Assembly (NCBI RefSeq): GCF_003075435.1
Contig: NZ_QCZJ01000001.1
Location: 124,001 to 188,000, forward strand
Direction: 5' to 3'
DNA from: Terrimonas sp.
Lineage (GTDB): Bacteria > Bacteroidota > Bacteroidia > Chitinophagales > Chitinophagaceae
Length of the DNA stretch: 64,000 nt
The notes below the pieces were generated by a model that was given only the letters and a program-made list of their open reading frames with translations, searched no databases and was not told the DNA's origin. The translations under genes and the position numbers were made by a program. Each line of letters starts with the position of its first letter. Position 1 is the first letter of the stretch. Positions 8,018-18,113 of this stretch are shown in pieces.

Positions 8018-11000
8018 CTATTTCATCAAATACATCTTTCCATATCCCTTATTAAAGTACTGATCGGTATTATCGCCATCCGTTTTATACTTTTCAAGAG
8101 ATTTACCATTAAGATTCGTAATAACCCTGTAAAGATAAACCCCGTTTGCCAACTTCTGCCCGTATTGATCGGTACCATTCCATTTGTATTCAGTTATATT
8201 GCGTCCTATACGAATTGGGCCAAGCTCCTGCATAGTGATTTCTTTTACAATTTTTCCGGTAATGGTTAAAATTTGTATCCTCAAATTTTGAGGTACTTCG
8301 CTCCCGGTTAAGGTAAACACAAACGCCGTTGAAGTAGTAAACGGATTGGGATAATTAAACATGTTTGAGATCATTGGTTTATTAATGATCTTGAAGCTTA
8401 CAGTATATGCGGACTGACCGGCGCTGTTACCGCTTTTATCTTTGGCAGAAACAATTAACTGGTAATCTCCATCGGCAAAAAACGCCGGATTAAAATCAAT
8501 AGTCGCAGTGTTATCTCCAGAACCCTGCCCGGTAGCTGTAGCAGGAGTAAATTTGAGCGTATCACTATTAAACGAAAATGTTTTCAATGAGTTATCCGGG
8601 TAACGAACCTGGACTTTCGCAAGGGAAGTGTCGTCTAAAAGCATGTAATTATTTTCATCCTCTAGCTTTATTAATATATGTGGTTTGGCAGCCACTATAT
8701 CATTATTAAGAATATGAACCCCATCAAAAGTTACATCCAATAAAGGATTTAAATTATCCGGCACAACATAAAATGACTTATACAGGAAGTTATTCAGCAG
8801 ATATTGCTCCGGCTGATCATTACCGGGATTAAATTCAATTCTTATAGTATTGGTTCCCGGATAATTTTTACTGTCAACTTCATATTCAATTCTAACTGAA
8901 TCATTAACAATTACCGCTTTACGACGCGACGAGTCGAGGAAGTGAGTAGCATTATTCTTATCAATTAAGCTGATATGGGTCAGCAAACTATCAAAGGGTA
9001 CATCGCTGATATTTTTAAAGGCAATATTGAATTTAATGATTTCACCTTCCTGCAATGTATCTTTTATATTAAAATATACACTGGGCAATATTGCGCCTTC
9101 AGGTACCGGCTTGTAAAGTATTCGCCAGTAATCTAATTGAAAAGGGGTAAGAAACGTAGAATCTGCATTACGCATTTTCAATTTTAAATACGGGTATTGA
9201 GCAACATTCAAAGAAGATATATCATATTCCCTAGTATCCTTATCAAGTATTTTTATAGAAGTTTCTGTACCCGCCAAATCAATACCAATTATTTCTACAG
9301 ATGCAAAATCCTTATTTTGGGCATCAACAGAATGCCCGCTCCAGATTACTTTTTCCCACTGTTTAGCTGGTCCAAATTTGGGCGAAGTTATATACCCGAC
9401 ACTATCAGGCGTTTTAAAGGTAGTCTCAATATATATTTTTTCACTAAATGTTGTAGCTACCCTGTACAAAGGAGTAAATCTTGTTTTATTTCCTTTTTGA
9501 AAAACAAATATCCATGCCTTTTTTTGATTTACGGAATCAATCCCTTCAAACCCTGCCTCCTTAAGTTTATGATACAAAGAATTATTATGGCCATATAAGG
9601 CAGTATCACCCTTCCATGTACTAGAAAACGAATTAGGGTCATTGTAATCAAAACTTCTTACAATTACATAAGCGCCGTCCGGAATGACATCCATAAAATC
9701 CATCATCTTTTTTCTATCGGCAGCAGTAAGATATTTAAACTCAAAATTATAATTCCTGCTTGCGCCGCAATTAGCACTTGCACTGCCATATAAATATAAG
9801 TTACTTCCATTGTCACTTACATTTTTCCAGGGTTTGAATGTTGCACTGTCAATAACATTAAATACCAGCGAACTACCTACACAAGCACTCGCAATCTTGG
9901 AGTTATTATTAAGAGAAACTACAAAATCTCCATCACTCTGGCAACCTGATTGATAAATACAATTCCGTATATATACGTCGTTATTATTAATAGTATAGTT
10001 CCAGTTGTGGGATGAGCTATCCAAATATATCCTATCGAGCGTTGATTCCTGATGTTGATAAAAGTGAGACTGGTTATATCCTTCCGTATTAACTTTATAC
10101 ATAAATGAATGATCCGCCCATTGATATTCCTCATTATTTGATGGAACAAGTGACACACGCCAGTAATATACAGTACTATCTTTATAAGCAATTTGAGGAT
10201 TAAATTCCAGCAATCCTCCCGGAGAAGAAACCGTTCTTGATACTTTTGCTACGGAATTAAATTTAGCGGTTGTATCTATTTCCATTACATATGACTTCAT
10301 CGGACTTAATGGATAAGCCGTAGATGCGTATAGAAGTTGATTGGGGTTTTTTATAATGGAAAAATTTCCCGGGTAAACAGGGGCAGCTACATCTTCAATA
10401 ATATAAAATGCTTTTGTGACAGTATTATTTACTTCAGATATTTCCTCAATAATGTTATCCGGATCAATACTTACGATCAGTTTATTCTCACCTTTTTCTA
10501 AACCAGGATTAATAGGTACTGTCAATGTAAAGCTATCCTTAGCTCTTATTCCGTCAATTTTTTTATTTAAAACCGTTATCGTCTCCCCCCCGGGCAACAC
10601 TCGTTTTACTATTATTGAAACGGAATCAGAATGAGCCTTTCCAAGATTATATAAGGTTATGTGAACATCAAAATTATTGTCTGTAGCAGATATAAGTGAG
10701 GGGATTTCTATATATGAAGATTCTACAGCATAATCCGGCAAACTAGGCATATATAACTTTACAGCCGGATCGCCATTGAGGGTAATCTCTTCTGCATGTA
10801 ACCTTCCCAGATAATCACCTGGTGCCGCATTTAATAAGTACCGAAAAGATTCCTCAAGCGTTTCACCTAAAGATGCACCGTATTTTTTCCCCGACATGGC
10901 CTTATACAACCCATTTAAATAGATATTTAAATAGCTCACAATTCCAAAATGGGTACTGGCAACAAACCCTATTGCTCCTCTTTGATTGGCAAGCAAATAT

Positions 11001-13054
11001 TTTTCTGACAATGTATTGATTGTCGATAAACGCCCTGATTCGAAATTAAAAATATCACCTGCCAGGCATCCATTAACAAGAAATAAGGGATACTTCTCCT
11101 TGTTCTGATAAGCATATGGATCATCGATATTGAATTCAGTTGTAGAAGAAGACGAATGACCAAAATAATTAACAATACCAATTCCTTCGGCAAAAAGCTG
11201 CCCTAACTGCTCAGCAGTTAACTGGGTAGCAACAGCAGATGTTTTACTGAAGCTTTCAACATTACCGCCATACAATGTGTCCTCAATAATATGCTTTAAA
11301 CTATTCATATAGCCACCAATCTCTTTACTCAGGTCAGCACTTCCCCCCCCAATAGCATGCACAATATTTTTCATCCATGCCCTCCCATCTACTGTTTGAG
11401 GGGCATTTACTCCTACAGCTTCATATTCTTTTACCTTATTCAGGTAGATCTCTACCTCATTTGTGCTTACAACAGATAACCTGCCTATTGGTATCAGACC
11501 AAGCGTTTCATTATCATTTGACGCATATAAATTATCGGATGCCGGATAGCCATATGGCGGCACAAGATTCAACTTATCAAGCAATGCATTGCTTTCATTG
11601 CTCTTTGCCTGCACATATGAAACCCCTTTACCAATTAAAAAAACGTAAGAGGGTGTTGTTGAAAAAACAGACCGTGCATATTTTAAAAATTTCTTTATCG
11701 CAAACGGATGACGTTTGATTCCGAATGCAAACTGATCTGTCAACTGATCAATATCATAAATCCTGCTATCGTAACTTCCGCCCGCTGCAGAACTTCTGTA
11801 AAGCCGGTAGGCTTCTACAGGATTTCCATTGGCCCCGGAATATAATAGTGAATTACTGATAATGAGGTAATTCCCCTGGTTAGCCGCCTGGGAATAGTCA
11901 ACAAAATTTCTTGCCTGTAAACCGGTAGTCATCACTATATTGCTGCCTGCCCGGCTAATCAATACCAGTTTTCTTTTTTGATTTGATGGTAAAAGTGCAA
12001 ACTTAACTATGCCGGGTTCATCAATTACTCCTGTATATCTTTTATGATTAGTTAAATCGTACAGTATTGGCGCCGTAGATCCGTAATTAAAATTTATTCG
12101 TAAATAGTTTCCGCTTGCATTTGCAGAAAGCTCAAAAAGGAAATTTGTATTACTACCAAAATTGAATTGGCGTGGATAGGTTATTTCATACTTTCCAACC
12201 ACCATCCTGTCGTTAGGATTTGCAGAAGTATTTGAAATAGCTACATTAGCGGAGCCACTGTTTAGCGAGCTGGCAGGAAAACTAACCTGTTGCCGCTGAT
12301 CATAAAACGCATCCATAGCTACATCTACCAGGGTAGTACCATTTACTTTAGCAACTATATTCCTGTTATTGGCAGCATTACCTGCTGCGGTTATCGTAAA
12401 GGTAGCATTGGGGCCACTGATGTACGGATATAAGTTAGCCATTGTTTCATTCAAAGGGGTTGAGGGTAAAATATCCCTGCTTGTATATCCTTCCCCTCTG
12501 TCGTATATGGAAGAATATACATATTCGGTAACAATCTGCGCCCACCCTGAATTAATTTTGTTCTTAAAATACTGACCCTCTGTATGCATAAAATACTGTT
12601 CAGCAGGCAATACGTTAGCTGCAACATTGTTTACTTCATCAGTCAATCTTAAATTATTACCTGAAGGATTTACGGTAAGAAAATAAGAGGCGGTATCGGT
12701 TTCAAGACTCCATTTATCACACAACTGAAAATTAATATTGGGGTATAAGCCGGCATCAGTTTTACCATCATTCATTTCTCCCCAAAACTCTATATAATCC
12801 GAACCTCCTAAAGTACCTGAAGCAACGGATGTATATACAGGCACCTGCACGCCGTTTCTCCATAATTGGAATTGCTCTGCAGGCGTATTTGCTAATCCTA
12901 TAGATTGCAAAACGGACTGCGAAATACGATTAAGCGCATTTTTACCAACCGGAAATTTATAATAGGTTTTATTATAATCAATCCACTCATTGTTATACTG
13001 CGCCCTGGCTATATAACAGGTAAGTATGCATATAATGAGTAATAATTTTTTCAT
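8018..13054 (-). CDS. Giant C25 (gingipain-type) protein with T9SS sorting domain; PorU2-like
   Basis: The 1678-aa product has a Sec signal peptide (residues 1-18), an N-terminal beta-rich region and a Peptidase_C25 domain. The presumed catalytic dyad is His633 in YFGHSSSS and Cys663 in LVNGCLAGDIF, with the 30-residue spacing expected of gingipain-like enzymes. CARDB/Ig-like repeats follow from about residue 770. The last 90 residues form a type A T9SS sorting domain starting at NYPNPF, with a FlgD-like NGVYLYRV motif. PorU is the sortase that cleaves T9SS cargo at the outer membrane, normally about 1150-1280 aa. This longer version matches PorU2-type proteins, and because it carries a sorting domain it may itself be T9SS cargo. 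It lies 4 nt downstream of the porV-like gene. Confidence 0.82.
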   Translation of the reverse strand: MKKLLLIICILTCYIARAQYNNEWIDYNKTYYKFPVGKNALNRISQSVLQSIGLANTPAEQFQLWRNGVQVPVYTSVASGTLGGSDYIEFWGEMNDGKTDAGLYPNINFQLCDKWSLETDTASYFLTVNPSGNNLRLTDEVNNVAANVLPAEQYFMHTEGQYFKNKINSGWAQIVTEYVYSSIYDRGEGYTSRDILPSTPLNETMANLYPYISGPNATFTITAAGNAANNRNIVAKVNGTTLVDVAMDAFYDQRQQVSFPASSLNSGSANVAISNTSANPNDRMVVGKYEITYPRQFNFGSNTNFLFELSANASGNYLRINFNYGSTAPILYDLTNHKRYTGVIDEPGIVKFALLPSNQKRKLVLISRAGSNIVMTTGLQARNFVDYSQAANQGNYLIISNSLLYSGANGNPVEAYRLYRSSAAGGSYDSRIYDIDQLTDQFAFGIKRHPFAIKKFLKYARSVFSTTPSYVFLIGKGVSYVQAKSNESNALLDKLNLVPPYGYPASDNLYASNDNETLGLIPIGRLSVVSTNEVEIYLNKVKEYEAVGVNAPQTVDGRAWMKNIVHAIGGGSADLSKEIGGYMNSLKHIIEDTLYGGNVESFSKTSAVATQLTAEQLGQLFAEGIGIVNYFGHSSSSTTEFNIDDPYAYQNKEKYPLFLVNGCLAGDIFNFESGRLSTINTLSEKYLLANQRGAIGFVASTHFGIVSYLNIYLNGLYKAMSGKKYGASLGETLEESFRYLLNAAPGDYLGRLHAEEITLNGDPAVKLYMPSLPDYAVESSYIEIPSLISATDNNFDVHITLYNLGKAHSDSVSIIVKRVLPGGETITVLNKKIDGIRAKDSFTLTVPINPGLEKGENKLIVSIDPDNIIEEISEVNNTVTKAFYIIEDVAAPVYPGNFSIIKNPNQLLYASTAYPLSPMKSYVMEIDTTAKFNSVAKVSRTVSSPGGLLEFNPQIAYKDSTVYYWRVSLVPSNNEEYQWADHSFMYKVNTEGYNQSHFYQHQESTLDRIYLDSSSHNWNYTINNNDVYIRNCIYQSGCQSDGDFVVSLNNNSKIASACVGSSLVFNVIDSATFKPWKNVSDNGSNLYLYGSASANCGASRNYNFEFKYLTAADRKKMMDFMDVIPDGAYVIVRSFDYNDPNSFSSTWKGDTALYGHNNSLYHKLKEAGFEGIDSVNQKKAWIFVFQKGNKTRFTPLYRVATTFSEKIYIETTFKTPDSVGYITSPKFGPAKQWEKVIWSGHSVDAQNKDFASVEIIGIDLAGTETSIKILDKDTREYDISSLNVAQYPYLKLKMRNADSTFLTPFQLDYWRILYKPVPEGAILPSVYFNIKDTLQEGEIIKFNIAFKNISDVPFDSLLTHISLIDKNNATHFLDSSRRKAVIVNDSVRIEYEVDSKNYPGTNTIRIEFNPGNDQPEQYLLNNFLYKSFYVVPDNLNPLLDVTFDGVHILNNDIVAAKPHILIKLEDENNYMLLDDTSLAKVQVRYPDNSLKTFSFNSDTLKFTPATATGQGSGDNTATIDFNPAFFADGDYQLIVSAKDKSGNSAGQSAYTVSFKIINKPMISNMFNYPNPFTTSTAFVFTLTGSEVPQNLRIQILTITGKIVKEITMQELGPIRIGRNITEYKWNGTDQYGQKLANGVYLYRVITNLNGKSLEKYKTDGDNTDQYFNKGYGKMYLMK

Positions 13055-13058
13055 GGGG

Positions 13059-14183
13059 CTATTTTTTTCCGGTTTTCTTTTTATCTGTTTTCACTAAATC
13101 AACACGTATGGAAAATATATGGGTATATAGCGGGTTTGACTGATTGGCCAAATTTGTAAACGCGTAATCAATGGCGAGATGCTTCAGCTTAAAGCCTGCG
13201 CCGAGACTTGGCTGGTATATCCAAACTTTTTTCTGATTGAGCGTATCGCCATCATATAATGCTTTTTGAAAATTGTAAATACCGCCACGGACAAAAATCA
13301 AATTCTTGTAACCCAATTCAACACCTACCCTGGGATCTACACTTACAGGGTCTGCACTTATTACCACATTGCGTTTGCCATCAAAAGTGAGATCGAAATT
13401 TGCTTCTGCCAGAAGGTTAAAATTTTTTCCAAGCTTAAAATCATAAGCACCGCCTAATATAAGCCTGGGTGCGGTAAGCTCCGTTGATTTTACCGGAATT
13501 TCATTATTAGTGAGATACAGTACTTCTTTCTCTTCATCCGTAAAAGTAAAGCTCCACGCATTAAAGGTGGTAGTGATGTCTCTTGCTGCAATTCCCAGCT
13601 TCCATCTTTTATCCTGCATCTGTATGCCCGCATCCAGCCCAAAGCCCCAGGCCTTGGCAAAAGTTCCTACATTGCGGTATATTACTTTTGCGTTTGCGCC
13701 AAAACTGATAAGCCTGCTACCTTTTTGTTTTAAGGTTTGCGCGTACGAAAAAAGAAAGGCGTAATCTGCTGATGAAAATGAACGGATATTATTGTAGTTA
13801 ATAGAACCATCGGGCTCCACTAAATAAAGGGTATTAGGAATATCGTCTACCCCAAACCGTAATAAAGAAAGCGCAATGGTGCGTTTCTTGTCGCTTAATG
13901 GTATTGCTACGCTGCCATAATCATATTTACCTATGCCTGAAAAATATTCGGCATGCATAAAATTTACAACAGGGTAATCTTTAATATTGGTGAGACCAGC
14001 CGGATTCCAGTAACCGGCATTACCATCGCTGGTAGAAGCAACCTGGGCGCCACCCATCCCCAAACCTCTTGCGCCAGCGCCTATATTTAAGAATTCGTTG
14101 GAATATTTTCTGAACTGGGCATTCGCATTATCTGCAATTGCCAACAGGCTAATGATAGCAATACTCAACAAAAAGTGTTTCAT
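13059..14183 (-). CDS. PorV/PorQ family outer-membrane protein
   Basis: The 374-aa product has a signal peptide ending near NANAQ and the family opening FLNIGAGARGLGMGGAQVA, followed by NAGYWNPAGL. The rest is amphipathic beta strands of a FadL-like outer-membrane barrel. PorV and PorQ are T9SS barrel proteins; PorV is the shuttle that hands cargo from the translocon to the PorU sortase. Its 4-nt spacing to the PorU2-like gene fits a shuttle/sortase pair. The ATG at 14183 is preferred because it begins the signal peptide; longer in-frame starts add a non-signal, Cys-rich leader. PorV and PorQ cannot be told apart with certainty here. Confidence 0.85.
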   Translation of the reverse strand: MKHFLLSIAIISLLAIADNANAQFRKYSNEFLNIGAGARGLGMGGAQVASTSDGNAGYWNPAGLTNIKDYPVVNFMHAEYFSGIGKYDYGSVAIPLSDKKRTIALSLLRFGVDDIPNTLYLVEPDGSINYNNIRSFSSADYAFLFSYAQTLKQKGSRLISFGANAKVIYRNVGTFAKAWGFGLDAGIQMQDKRWKLGIAARDITTTFNAWSFTFTDEEKEVLYLTNNEIPVKSTELTAPRLILGGAYDFKLGKNFNLLAEANFDLTFDGKRNVVISADPVSVDPRVGVELGYKNLIFVRGGIYNFQKALYDGDTLNQKKVWIYQPSLGAGFKLKHLAIDYAFTNLANQSNPLYTHIFSIRVDLVKTDKKKTGKK

Positions 14184-14248
14184 CAAATCAATTTTCCTGT
14201 AAGCAAATTTCTGCCCGCCCCGGCAGTTGCCTGAGCAGCAATCTATTA

Positions 14249-14256
14249 CAAATATA
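14249..14256 (-). promoter_or_regulatory. Predicted -7 element for the porV-like/porU2-like operon
   Basis: On the minus strand this reads TATATTTG, an exact TAnnTTTG match, 65 nt upstream of the porV-like ATG. No clear -33 element was found at the usual distance. Confidence 0.35.
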
Positions 14257-14353
14257 CTCAGGTATTTTTTTAGCAGAACATTAAAATTCAAGACTTTAGA
14301 ACGCCATCTCCCTTAAAATATTGTCTTTTTAAACTCCCTTGGCAAACTAACCT

Positions 14354-14361
14354 TACTTTTG
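14354..14361 (+). promoter_or_regulatory. Predicted -7 element for tyrS
   Basis: TACTTTTG matches TAnnTTTG exactly and ends 15 nt before the tyrS ATG, giving a very short leader. The TTG at its end is in frame with tyrS but is better explained as promoter than as start codon. No T-box-like leader fits in this space. Confidence 0.45.
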
Positions 14362-14376
14362 CGCAAAATTGATAAA

Positions 14377-15654
14377 ATGACGCTGATAGAAGAGCTAAAA
14401 TGGCGTGGCATGCTGCAGGATATTATGCCAGGCACAGAAGAACAGTTACAAAAGGAATTAACCACCGGATATATCGGTTTTGACCCTACAGCGGACAGCC
14501 TGCATATAGGAAGCCTTGTGCCTATTATATTACTTGTTCATCTGCAAAAAAACGGGCATAAACCCATTGCACTTATTGGTGGCGCCACCGGTATGATTGG
14601 TGACCCCAGCGGAAAAAGTGAAGAAAGGAACCTTTTGAGTGAAGAGCAACTGAAGATCAATGTAGCCGGCATTAAAAAGCAATTGGAAAAACATCTTGAT
14701 TTTGATACTTCAAAACCTAATGGCGCTGAACTGGTAAATAACTACGATTGGTTCAGCAAAATAGGTTTTATTGAGTTTTTGCGTGATGCAGGAAAACACA
14801 TCACTGTTAATTACATGATGGCGAAAGACAGTGTGAAGAAACGCATAGAAGGTGATACCGGCATTAGTTACACAGAATTTGCTTACCAGTTGATGCAGGG
14901 CTACGATTACTATTGGTTATACACGCACAAACAATGCAAGCTTCAAATGGGTGGAAGTGATCAATGGGGTAATATTACTACAGGAACAGAATTGATAAGA
15001 AGAAAAGCCAATGGTGAGGCGTTCGCATTTACCTGCCCGCTAATTACCAAAGCAGATGGTGGCAAGTTTGGAAAAACAGAAAAAGGAAATGTATGGCTGA
15101 ATGCTGAAAGAACCAGCCCTTACCAGTTTTACCAGTTTTGGTTGAATGCTTCAGATAAAGATGCAGAAAGATGGATTAAAATATTCACGTTTTTAACGCC
15201 TGAAACAATTACCAGTCTTATTGAGCAACACAACCAGAACCCCGGTGCAAGGCAATTGCAAAAAATACTGGCAAAAGAGGTAACTGTTTTTGTACATGGT
15301 GAAGATGGATTAAAAGAAGCAGTAGAAACCACTGAAAAATTATTTTCACAGCAATCCGCGTCGGTTGAAACATTAAGCGCCGATGATCTTGAAAATATGG
15401 AAGGAGTGATAAAGTTTGATTATCCTAAAACAAAAATAAGTGAAGGAATAGATATAGTTTCTTTTCTTGCTGAAACCGGCACTTTTCCGAGCAAAGGCGA
15501 AGCCAGAAAAATGGTGCAAAGCGGCGGCATAAGTATAAACAGGGAAAAAATAAGCGATATAGGCCGTAAAATCAATGCTGCAGACCTTTTACACAATACC
15601 TATGTATTGATACAAAAGGGGAAAAAAAATTATTACCTCGTTAAGGTATTATAA
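14377..15654 (+). CDS. tyrS: Tyrosyl-tRNA synthetase (TyrRS)
   Basis: The 425-aa product is a class Ic aminoacyl-tRNA synthetase charging tRNA-Tyr. The HIGH-type motif is HIGS at residues 43-46, preceded by [20 protein letters not shown], which contacts tyrosine, lies mid-protein, and the KMSKS loop has the form KFGKT. The C-terminal 65 residues form an S4 RNA-binding domain ([11 protein letters not shown], then SINREKISD). The ATG at 14377 is preferred over the in-frame TTG at 14359 because the TTG overlaps the promoter -7 box. Length and motifs are complete. Confidence 0.97.
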   Translation: MTLIEELKWRGMLQDIMPGTEEQLQKELTTGYIGFDPTADSLHIGSLVPIILLVHLQKNGHKPIALIGGATGMIGDPSGKSEERNLLSEEQLKINVAGIKKQLEKHLDFDTSKPNGAELVNNYDWFSKIGFIEFLRDAGKHITVNYMMAKDSVKKRIEGDTGISYTEFAYQLMQGYDYYWLYTHKQCKLQMGGSDQWGNITTGTELIRRKANGEAFAFTCPLITKADGGKFGKTEKGNVWLNAERTSPYQFYQFWLNASDKDAERWIKIFTFLTPETITSLIEQHNQNPGARQLQKILAKEVTVFVHGEDGLKEAVETTEKLFSQQSASVETLSADDLENMEGVIKFDYPKTKISEGIDIVSFLAETGTFPSKGEARKMVQSGGISINREKISDIGRKINAADLLHNTYVLIQKGKKNYYLVKVL

Positions 15655-15662
15655 CAATCAAA

Positions 15663-15694
15663 TTTGGTTTAAACCAGCCAAGTAACTATTTTTG
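15663..15694 (+). promoter_or_regulatory. Bacteroidota-type promoter of tRNA-Gln
   Basis: TTTG at 15663-15666 and TATTTTTG at 15687-15694 match the Bacteroidota -33/-7 elements with a 20-nt spacer, the best promoter match in the window. The mature tRNA starts 23 nt after the -7 box. Confidence 0.6.
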
Positions 15695-15716
15695 CGACCG
15701 CTTTTATAGCAGGTAT

Positions 15717-15787
15717 TGGCCTATAGTATAATGGTAGTACGACAGATTTTGGTTCTGTTTGTCTTGGTTCGAATCCAGGTAGGCCAA
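15717..15787 (+). tRNA. tRNA-Gln (anticodon TTG)
   Basis: The 71-nt gene folds into a full cloverleaf. The acceptor stem TGGCCTA pairs with TAGGCCA over 7 bp. The anticodon stem ACAGA/TCTGT holds the loop TTTTGGT with anticodon TTG, and the T arm CTTGG/CCAGG encloses TTCGAAT. The discriminator is A, and CCA is not encoded. It decodes CAA, and CAG by wobble. It sits alone, about 60 nt downstream of tyrS, with its own promoter. Confidence 0.95.
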
Positions 15788-15999
15788 CAACTTTATTTTC
15801 TCTCTTTTATCAAAGCTATCGCTTTTGCGAGCGTTGTATTAGCCGGAATCCTTCTTTTTTTAGCTGCCCGCTCTCTTAATATCTGAGATAATCCCAAATC
15901 TATTTTCCTGTTATATTTCAGGCAATACATTTTTAAATTCTACCAGATAATATTTAACTTGACTTTCCTGCTCCCCAAACAACAATAACACTGATCTTA

Positions 16000-16007
16000 T
16001 ACATTTG
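16000..16007 (+). promoter_or_regulatory. Predicted -7 element immediately before the response regulator gene
   Basis: TACATTTG matches TAnnTTTG exactly and ends only 4 nt before the ATG at 16012. If used, transcription would start at or within a few bases of the start codon, giving a leaderless or nearly leaderless mRNA. No good -33 element is present at normal spacing. Confidence 0.35.
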
Positions 16008-16011
16008 CACC

Positions 16012-16683
16012 ATGAAAGTGCTCCTAATAGAAGACGACAGGACATTAAACCAGAATATCAGCGAAGCTTTACAGGCAGAATCGTCTGTTGTTACGGCTGT
16101 ATATGATGGTTTTCTTGCTGAAAAAATTTTGCGCAAAGAGCAGTTTGACTGTATCATTCTTGATATCAGCCTACCCGGGAAAAACGGGTTTGAAATATGT
16201 AAAACCTTCAGGGAGTACAACAGCAGTACGCCTGTTATTATGCTCACCGCTTTTTCCGAGCTGGATGATAAGGTACAGGGGTTTAATTGCGGGGCTGATG
16301 ATTATTTGACCAAACCTTTCTACATGCGTGAATTATTATTGCGTATTCATGCATTAACCAAAAGAACAGGCACTAATGATGAGCATAAAGCGCTGATCAG
16401 TGCTGATGATATTACCATTACCCCGCACAACAAAAAAGTAATCCGGCAGGGACAGGAAATTCCGTTAACACCAAGGGAGTTCCAGGTTTTAATGAAACTG
16501 GTTTCAAAAAAAGGGGAACTGGTTTCAAAAAAAGAATTAATAAAAGAGATCTGGGGAACGCATCTGGATGTGAATACCAACACCATAGAAGTATATATCA
16601 ACTTTCTCCGGAATAAAATTGATAAGCCATTCGGAAAACAAAATATTAAAACCAAAACCGGGTATGGGTATTACTTTGAATAG
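16012..16683 (+). CDS. OmpR/PhoB-family response regulator (metal-efflux operon)
   Basis: The 223-aa product has a receiver domain with the acidic pocket EDD (residues 7-9), the phospho-acceptor Asp51 in ILDISLPG, and Lys101 in YLTKPF. A C-terminal winged-helix DNA-binding domain (about 128-223) carries the typical LTPREFQVL and KTGYGYYFE motifs. It directly precedes a sensor kinase gene (the ATG follows the stop with no gap) and then a CusCBA-type pump. It therefore probably activates this operon in response to a metal cation signalled by the kinase. Similar to CusR/CopR in arrangement; the sensed metal is unknown. Confidence 0.93.
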   Translation: MKVLLIEDDRTLNQNISEALQAESSVVTAVYDGFLAEKILRKEQFDCIILDISLPGKNGFEICKTFREYNSSTPVIMLTAFSELDDKVQGFNCGADDYLTKPFYMRELLLRIHALTKRTGTNDEHKALISADDITITPHNKKVIRQGQEIPLTPREFQVLMKLVSKKGELVSKKELIKEIWGTHLDVNTNTIEVYINFLRNKIDKPFGKQNIKTKTGYGYYFE

Positions 16684-18042
16684 ATGAAAATCAGGAATAA
16701 AATAACCATTTATTTTTCAGTAACCATTTTATTGATCACGGGGTTTGCCTTTTTACTGATCTATTTTCTTTATGCATACAACAGGGAGGAAGAGTTCCAG
16801 ATGCGGCAAAAGGAAAAGATCAGCTCAACATTGCAACTCCTTGCCCGAATAAAACAAACAGACAATGAGCTGGTAGAAGAGATCGACAGGCTTACGATCA
16901 ACAGTCTTTTTGATGAAAAACTGCTTTTATTCAATGACAAGAAAGAGCTGATTTATTCAAGCCTTGACGATACTCCTGTTCCCTTTTCAACAGCACTTCT
17001 CTCAAGCCTGAATGCCGGCAACAGGTGGATTGAAACAAAGGACGGGTTATACGATGTGGTAGGTGTCTATATTGAATCGAACGGGCGTGTATATTACGGG
17101 CTCAGCAAGGCTTTTGATAGCTTTGGCTACGCAAAGCTTCGCTACCTCAGGTTTATTCTTTTTATTACTTTCATGGTTATTTCTATCATAATAATACTTG
17201 TATCTTTTTTTCTGTCCGGCAAAATAACACAACCTTTAGCCGCTGTTACACAAAAGATCAGCCATTACAACTTTGACGCCAAATATGAACCCATATATGT
17301 TAACAGTTCAAAAAATGAAGTCAGCATCCTCGCCCGGCAGTTTAACAAACTGATGCAGCGAATGAACGAGGTGTATTCTTTTCAGAAACATGCTATTCAC
17401 CATATATCTCATGAATTAAAAACGCCTATTGCTGTTTTAGTGTCAAATTTTGAACGTATAGAAAATGAAACTGATCCCGTTAAAATAAAATCAGCGATCA
17501 GCATTCAGAAAGAAGACACCAAAAACCTGGGTGGGATCATCAATGCATTACTGGAAATTGCAAAAGCAGAATCAGGCACTGTATCAAAACAGGATCATAT
17601 ACGTATAGACGAAATGATTTTTGATGTGGCAGATGAACTGCAGCATATACACCATGATTTTCTTTTTTCCATTGAATATGAAGCCGAGAAAGAACATGAA
17701 TTAACACTTCCCGCAAATGCGGGATTGCTCAGGTCTGCATTTGTTAACCTGATGCAGAATGCTGTTGCATACAGCAATGATAATAAGGCCGGCATAAAAT
17801 TCACCAATGCTGAAAACGCCATACAGATAAGTATTGAAAACAGGGGAGATATTATTACCGAAAAAGAACACCAATACCTCTTTCAGCATTTTGTGAGGGG
17901 AGAAAACAGCAAGAGAAAAAGAGGATTTGGTTTAGGACTGGTTTTGGTTCATAAAATTATTGCCCTGCATAATGGAACGGTAACTTATAAATCACGCAAT
18001 AACACTTCCAATATTTTTACCATCACACTTCCTTTAAGCTGA
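16684..18042 (+). CDS. HAMP-domain sensor histidine kinase (metal-efflux operon)
   Basis: The 452-aa product has TM1 at about residues 8-31, a periplasmic sensor loop of about 120 residues, and TM2 at about 153-178. A HAMP linker follows, then a HisKA domain with HELKTP (His243), and an HATPase domain with NLMQNAVAYSN (N box) and RKRGFGLGLVLVHKI (G box). It would autophosphorylate at His243 and pass phosphate to Asp51 of the neighbouring regulator. The periplasmic loop lacks an obvious Cys- or Met-rich copper site, so the ligand cannot be named. Translationally coupled to the regulator; pump genes follow after 71 nt. Confidence 0.93.
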   Translation: MKIRNKITIYFSVTILLITGFAFLLIYFLYAYNREEEFQMRQKEKISSTLQLLARIKQTDNELVEEIDRLTINSLFDEKLLLFNDKKELIYSSLDDTPVPFSTALLSSLNAGNRWIETKDGLYDVVGVYIESNGRVYYGLSKAFDSFGYAKLRYLRFILFITFMVISIIIILVSFFLSGKITQPLAAVTQKISHYNFDAKYEPIYVNSSKNEVSILARQFNKLMQRMNEVYSFQKHAIHHISHELKTPIAVLVSNFERIENETDPVKIKSAISIQKEDTKNLGGIINALLEIAKAESGTVSKQDHIRIDEMIFDVADELQHIHHDFLFSIEYEAEKEHELTLPANAGLLRSAFVNLMQNAVAYSNDNKAGIKFTNAENAIQISIENRGDIITEKEHQYLFQHFVRGENSKRKRGFGLGLVLVHKIIALHNGTVTYKSRNNTSNIFTITLPLS

Positions 18043-18113
18043 TTTTTATTGAGTTTAAGAAGTTTTTAAGCCTGCTGTTACAACCTTTGCCGGCAATTGC
18101 AAGCAGGTAAATA

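Noticed and set aside
11377-11718. 113-codon plus-strand open frame
   Set aside because: It lies wholly antisense to the C25 protein gene and is His/Leu-rich, as expected of a shadow frame.
14359-14376. Upstream in-frame TTG start for tyrS
   Set aside because: The TTG is part of the predicted -7 promoter box, and the ATG six codons later gives the normal protein.
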